Assembly (NCBI GenBank): GCA_965644295.1
Contig: CBFFRP010000200.1
Coordinates: 124,001 to 188,000 of the forward strand
DNA: 64,000 nucleotides
Direction of reading: 5' to 3'
From: Paraphysomonas bandaiensis
Lineage: Eukaryota > Chrysophyceae
In this document: positions 59,824-64,000 of the stretch, in pieces
Position numbering within the stretch: the stretch's first letter is position 1
Layout of the letters: each line of letters starts with the position of its first letter
Notes under the pieces: generated by a model
What the model was told of the DNA's origin: nothing
The model's input: only the letters and a program-made list of their open reading frames with translations
The model's database searches: none
Translations under genes and position numbers: made by a program

Positions 59824-61288
59824 CGTTTCAGGGCATGCTCGGTTTCTGTGTTATTTCTATGCAATATCGTTTGTGATAGTACTACTGTAAGAAGATAAAT
59901 GCCGTTTCTATGACTTGTCTTGTGCACATGATTTGTGAGCCTGTTGTGAGCAAAGGATTTATAGGGATAGTCATGCCTAGGGTGACTCTGTTTTCACTGA
60001 AATGGTTCTCAAGTATTCAAGTTGTCAAGTACATGTAGCACTCGCGCCATTCCGTTTCCTAAATATATCTGAGAACTGTAGTGAGTGATCACCAGAATTG
60101 CGAATGTACTACACATTAAGAATCGCTTCACGTAACAATTTACATCATATGTGATACCATTATAAAACGAATACATAGTACAACCCTTCAAGCTAACAAG
60201 ACACTGTATGGCTCGACCTATTGCTTCTTACTTCTTATGATTTCGTTGTGTTGCATTTGCTGGTCTTACACTACATACTTGAAAACTATTACTATATAAA
60301 GTGTTTACTGCAGTTACTACATCGTCATTCAGTGATGTGATATATACACATCTCGCAAGATAATGTGAGCAACAGTAGCATCAGTCGAGTGAAGACACCA
60401 GTAGTACAATTCCGACAAAACCAAGTAAAAATGTTTTCAATTGGTTCAGCGTTTATTAACAATTAATAGTATCACAATGCGACATCACTGCTTTTATATG
60501 AAATAGTGTAGTCGTCACGACGGCAGTACAGTTAGCACTGATACCGCAGTAAGAATGGAGTACTCACTGTATGAGGACAGACGTCAGTCAGTATCAGCCG
60601 TATGTGCTCCCATTACACACATATATATAGCTTAAATGCTATGGGGGGATGCCGACGTGCTTAGCCACAATCGTCACCACAGAGCATCCTCTATTTTCCT
60701 TCAGAGAGTCATTATCTGTTGCTTGCCCCACCACGGAACAATGATGCTGTTGTCTTTGTTGCTGTTTATGATGTGGACACCGCCTCTGATCAATACACGC
60801 ATCACGGCTACTGCTGTTCACAACAGCTATATATTGGAGGTTTTCTGCTGTATATTGTTTTTAACAAGGATACTTTCGTGTAATATCCTGGATTTTTAGG
60901 CCTCTTTTATATACTGTAAAGTACAGTGAAATAATACATTCATCACATGCCAAAATACCGTGTTTTTAGCAAATTCTTGTGAAATACATGAAAAATCATC
61001 ATTTTGTAGTAGAGTGTGAGTGCGAGTGGTACAGCAGTAGCTAGCTCTCAAGTCACCCGCCCCCAGACAGCAGAGCAGAGCATATATATGAAGGAATTAG
61101 AGGACAAGTTGTTGAATATAGAAGCAAGTGGCCTCTGATTTTCCCTTACTCATTGCACGGTTGCTGTGAGTTATCTTATCCTTTAGAGGTGCTGTGACAG
61201 GTATCGTCTATAGCATAGCATATATATACATACATAACATACGGGACACTGTCACTGTGTCTGTTCCTCCTCCGCTCATATATACACA
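59824..61288. other. Intergenic / PP2C promoter region
   Basis: GCAGTACAGTTAGC and GGAGTACTCACTG near 60523-60570 and TACTGTAAAGTACAGTG near 60914-60930 are motifs of the recurrent CAGTAC type, which may mark an unrecognised short transcript between 60600 and 61250. I cannot support a coding region there. Confidence 0.4.
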
Positions 61289-62522
61289 ATGAATTTAAAT
61301 ATCAGGTAAGAGAACAGTATGAACACTGTATTATGGACACTGTACTCCTGACTCACATCTTATTATTATCAGTGACTCTGTGTGGTATATATTCATCCTG
61401 TTCATCATGTGGGCTGCGTTGCGATATATATTTATGGGCTTCTCTCTACTTGTCAAAAAGTTTACTGAACCCTTAAACCAGTCCGTGATTGTTAACTTGA
61501 ATGGTGTGTACTATCCTGTTTCATATTGGACAGAGAAAGGAGGACGTCCGTATCAGGTACATTTATTTTTTGAATTGGTGTCATTATGAAGAAATTGTAT
61601 ACTGCAGGAAGACAGGTACGATGTGTTGAAGGGGCGGGGTGCTGACGATAGTTCTCTGTATGGTGTATTTGATGGGCATGGTGGAGACAGAGCAGCACAG
61701 TACTGCAAGTCGCATATGTTAAGTGCAATACTTGCTGACGAGATGTTCGAGTCTAACCCTGCCGAGGCAATGACGAAATGCTTTCATAGGTAGGTCAGGT
61801 CCCCTATAAATATAGATTGGTCACGTGGCTTTGTAGAATTGATAGAGAGTTTATGGATGTTTGTAAGAGCTGGGGGTACACGGATGGTACTACGGCTGTG
61901 GTGGCTCTGATAAGCAATAGACACATTGTGGTAGCTAATGCTGGTGACTCCCGTTGCATGGTGGTACAGAAGGGCGGACAGGCACACGCACTCTCTGTTG
62001 ACCACAAACCATCACGGTATAACTGATGCGCTCCTTATTTTTTTGACGTATCTTCGTAGGGAGGATGAAGAGCAACGTATTAGAGACTTAGGAGGTAAAG
62101 TTATATTCTGGGGTCGGTGGAGAGTAGAAGGTGTGCTTGCCGTTTCTCGAGCCATAGGAGATATCAAGCTGAAACCGTATGTCACTTGTGATCCCGAAAT
62201 TCAGACAAAAGAGATTACAGACGACGATTTATATATGGTACTCGCATCCGACGGGCTATGGGATGTAATGACAAACGAGGAAGTCGCCTCCTTTGTAGTC
62301 AGGTGTGATGTGCCATATTTAGCTCTGTTGTTTTAATTACGTCGAGCAGAAACTGCCAGCGGCAGGAATTTAAGCATATTGCAAGAGATCTTTGCTACGA
62401 AGCCACTCTTCTCGGCTCTACAGATAACGTCACGGTACAAGTAGTAGATTTGAGGTAAGTTGTATGAGTTGAATTTGAAAAACTTGACATCTATATATAG
62501 AAGGAAAGTCAGCGCTACGTAG
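61289..62522 (+). CDS. Membrane-anchored PP2C-type Ser/Thr phosphatase
   Basis: Mn2+/Mg2+-dependent protein phosphatase, 310 aa. Seven exons: 61289-61305, 61373-61556, 61608-61789, 61837-62016, 62060-62302, 62350-62454 and 62501-62522. An N-terminal hydrophobic segment (residues ~10-32, [23 protein letters not shown]) predicts a signal anchor. PP2C motifs in order: [13 protein letters not shown] (metal Asp), [49 protein letters not shown] and the last metal Asp in [19 protein letters not shown] in place of the usual EDR...F. The first exon codes only five residues and the last only seven, so the extreme termini are less certain. Substrate unknown. Confidence 0.9.
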
Positions 62523-62611
62523 CACTGTGAATGTTTTATAGATTTTTTTACATAGATAGTGCAGCATAAGGAAAGTGTCATAACCAAGTAATTAGTTCTC
62601 TGTATCTTTCA

Positions 62612-63002
62612 TTGAAGTATAAACTTCGCTTCCGTAGTTTCTCTATTGCATACGCACGACGTATCTTGAATGAATGGATATCACATCACATGCATGCATA
62701 TCCACACACTTAGTACAATGTATCGACATGTTACACCTGTAATCTCTAATCATTATGTGTTGACAAGTTGAACTACAAAGTATTGACTTGGTGAATTGAG
62801 AATAATCATTATGTGTTGACAAGTTGAACTACAAAGTATTGACTTGGTGAATTGAGAATAATGATTAGAGATTACAGGTGTAACATGTCGATACATTGTA
62901 CTAAGTGTGTGGATATGCATGCATGTGATGTGATATCCATTCATTCAAGATACGTCGTGCGTATGCAATAGAGAAACTACGGAAGCGAAGTTTATACTTC
63001 AA
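62612..63002. repeat. Perfect-looking 145 bp inverted repeat with tandem-repeat loop
   Basis: Left arm 62612-62756 and right arm 62858-63002 are reverse complements with no mismatch that I can find. The 101 bp between them, together with adjoining arm bases, is made of two direct copies of a 56 bp unit (GTGTTGACAAGTTGAAC...AATCATTAT; starts 62757 and 62813). No coding capacity. It lies 90 bp past the PP2C stop. Confidence 0.93.
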
Positions 63003-63414
63003 CTCATTCCTTAGCAAAATATGACTGAGATATACTTGACATTTCCACAACATGTCAAGTAATAAAGTAACAGCTTTGCAGAAAATTAAAGTGTATTTCA
63101 TTGTTAAGAATATAAAAATATTACAAATATACTGTGAGAAAGTAATTACAGAAGAACCGATATAGCATACCATTGCCTCATTTACAATCAAGTAGACAGT
63201 AAAAGAGCCAAAAGATTCAAAGCATATTTTTATACAAACCTGAATTTTGTGAGCGCATTGAATTTTGAATTCAGTGAATCTAATTTGAGGTATTTTGGGA
63301 TAGAGAAATTAATTATTCTAAATAGTTGATGTAACTACCTCTTCATGTGGATGACAAACCTCGTAAAAATTAATAAAACGTTGCGTTTAGTATCACGATA
63401 TTCCCTCATCATAT
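63003..63414. other. Intergenic, nothing recognised
   Basis: AT-rich spacer between the palindrome and R1. No feature seen. Confidence 0.5.
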
Positions 63415-63653
63415 TAGTGAATGTCTGATTATTAGCAATAGGTGTAAGGGTTCGAGCTAATAATTTAGCATTGAAATTAAGAACAGAGAGCGAAAGTGGT
63501 CGCACCTTGGTGCTTGCGATGACGCACAAGCAGCTTTTGTAGCGCCAAATAGTAGGATATATATCAGAGCTAAGCACTGGTTAGTTATTAAATTGTTTTT
63601 CTACACTAGTTCTGACTCTCACACGAATATAGCTAATAATCAGGCATTCACTA
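63415..63653 (+). mobile_element. R1-type element with complete terminal inverted repeats
   Basis: 239 bp bounded by TAGTGAATGTCTGATTATTA (left) and TAATAATCAGGCATTCACTA (right), a ~22 bp inverted repeat with one mismatch. It contains the conserved stem-loop GCACCTT-GGTGCTTGCGATG-ACGCACAAGC and GTAGCGCCAAATAGTAGGAT. This is the best-bounded copy and looks like a MITE. It abuts the next segment, which is oriented differently relative to the long R1 copies. Confidence 0.7.
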
Positions 63654-63793
63654 CACAAGTATTTGGCTACGATTGGGCAGACTATATATGCGGCATATGT
63701 TAGTTTCTTGGAGAAATATCTCCGGTACTTATCCCCCAGAACACCACGAAAAGGTGGGAGTCCGACATTGTTGAGAGTCCGTCATCATAACAT
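63654..63793 (+). repeat. R1 distal segment
   Basis: Matches the tract at 19720-19856 and the reverse complement of 29191-29340: TATTTGGCTACGATTGGGC, GAGAAATATCTCCGGTACTT, CCACGAAAAGGTGGGAGTCC. The remainder of the window to 64000 shows no feature. Confidence 0.7.
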
Positions 63794-64000
63794 CTACCTC
63801 TATCGAAAAGTAATTAACGATTGCCGGCAACGTATACAAGCAACACCTTAAATGATTAGGTACTCTTTTTCAATTAGTTCTAGTAAAGTTCTACACCTCA
63901 TCATCATCCTACCCCACAATGAGGCGCACTACAATAGAATCTTACATTTTACTGCTACAACCTCATTAATCAAAAACAATGCTACAATATAATAAGTATA

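Overview
This window is nuclear DNA from a eukaryote. Genes are broken by many very short GT-AG introns (mostly 43-67 bp), the intergenic DNA is AT-rich, and transposon relics are scattered through it. The lineage is inferred to be a stramenopile. UMP synthase is fused in the order OMP decarboxylase then OPRT, the reverse of animals and plants, and a predicted regulator carries the CxxxxC...CxxH / HGGG zinc repeats typical of oomycete, diatom and brown-algal 'WRKY19-like' proteins. No species can be named. All exon structures were read by hand from reading frame, splice sites and family similarity; no search was run.

Layout: 1-6790 holds two decayed copies of one non-LTR retrotransposon (LINE) around a bestrophin channel gene (minus) and a two-exon O6-alkylguanine-DNA alkyltransferase (plus). 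7455-14331 carries CDC48/p97, a docking/dimerisation-GAF-GAF protein and a Rab5/22-type GTPase. 16163-23019 is bounded by a ~0.58 kb inverted repeat, each arm holding an intron-containing tRNA-Tyr gene. UMP synthase lies inside and has an in-frame tandem exon duplication. A degenerate ATPase-like gene starts in the right arm. 25188-36764 has a metallo-beta-lactamase-fold hydrolase, a membrane-anchored CS/NudC-domain protein, an EAF-like elongation factor, a large GAF/zinc-repeat protein and RsmH. 37037-46477 is a transposon nest: a Copia element with matching 292 bp LTRs and a 5 bp target duplication sits inside a ~525 bp TIR element (MITE-X) whose uninterrupted copy lies 9 kb away. 46708-62522 contains a TPR/Lys-rich protein, NELF-B fused to three bromodomains, MMADHC (CblD), the exocyst subunit EXO70 (20 exons, one of 11 nt) and a membrane-anchored PP2C phosphatase. 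Just after PP2C comes a 391 bp palindrome with 145 bp arms, then another copy of the dispersed repeat R1.

The genes are mostly unrelated housekeeping functions: protein extraction, trafficking (Rab, EXO70), pyrimidine synthesis, cobalamin handling and DNA repair. Two genes (EAF-like and the NELF-B/bromodomain fusion) belong to Pol II elongation control. The most unusual items are the NELF-B/bromodomain fusion, the exon duplication in UMP synthase, the tRNA-Tyr inverted repeat, the palindrome, and a stem-loop with GNRA-type tetraloop shared by the LINE 3' ends and repeat R1.
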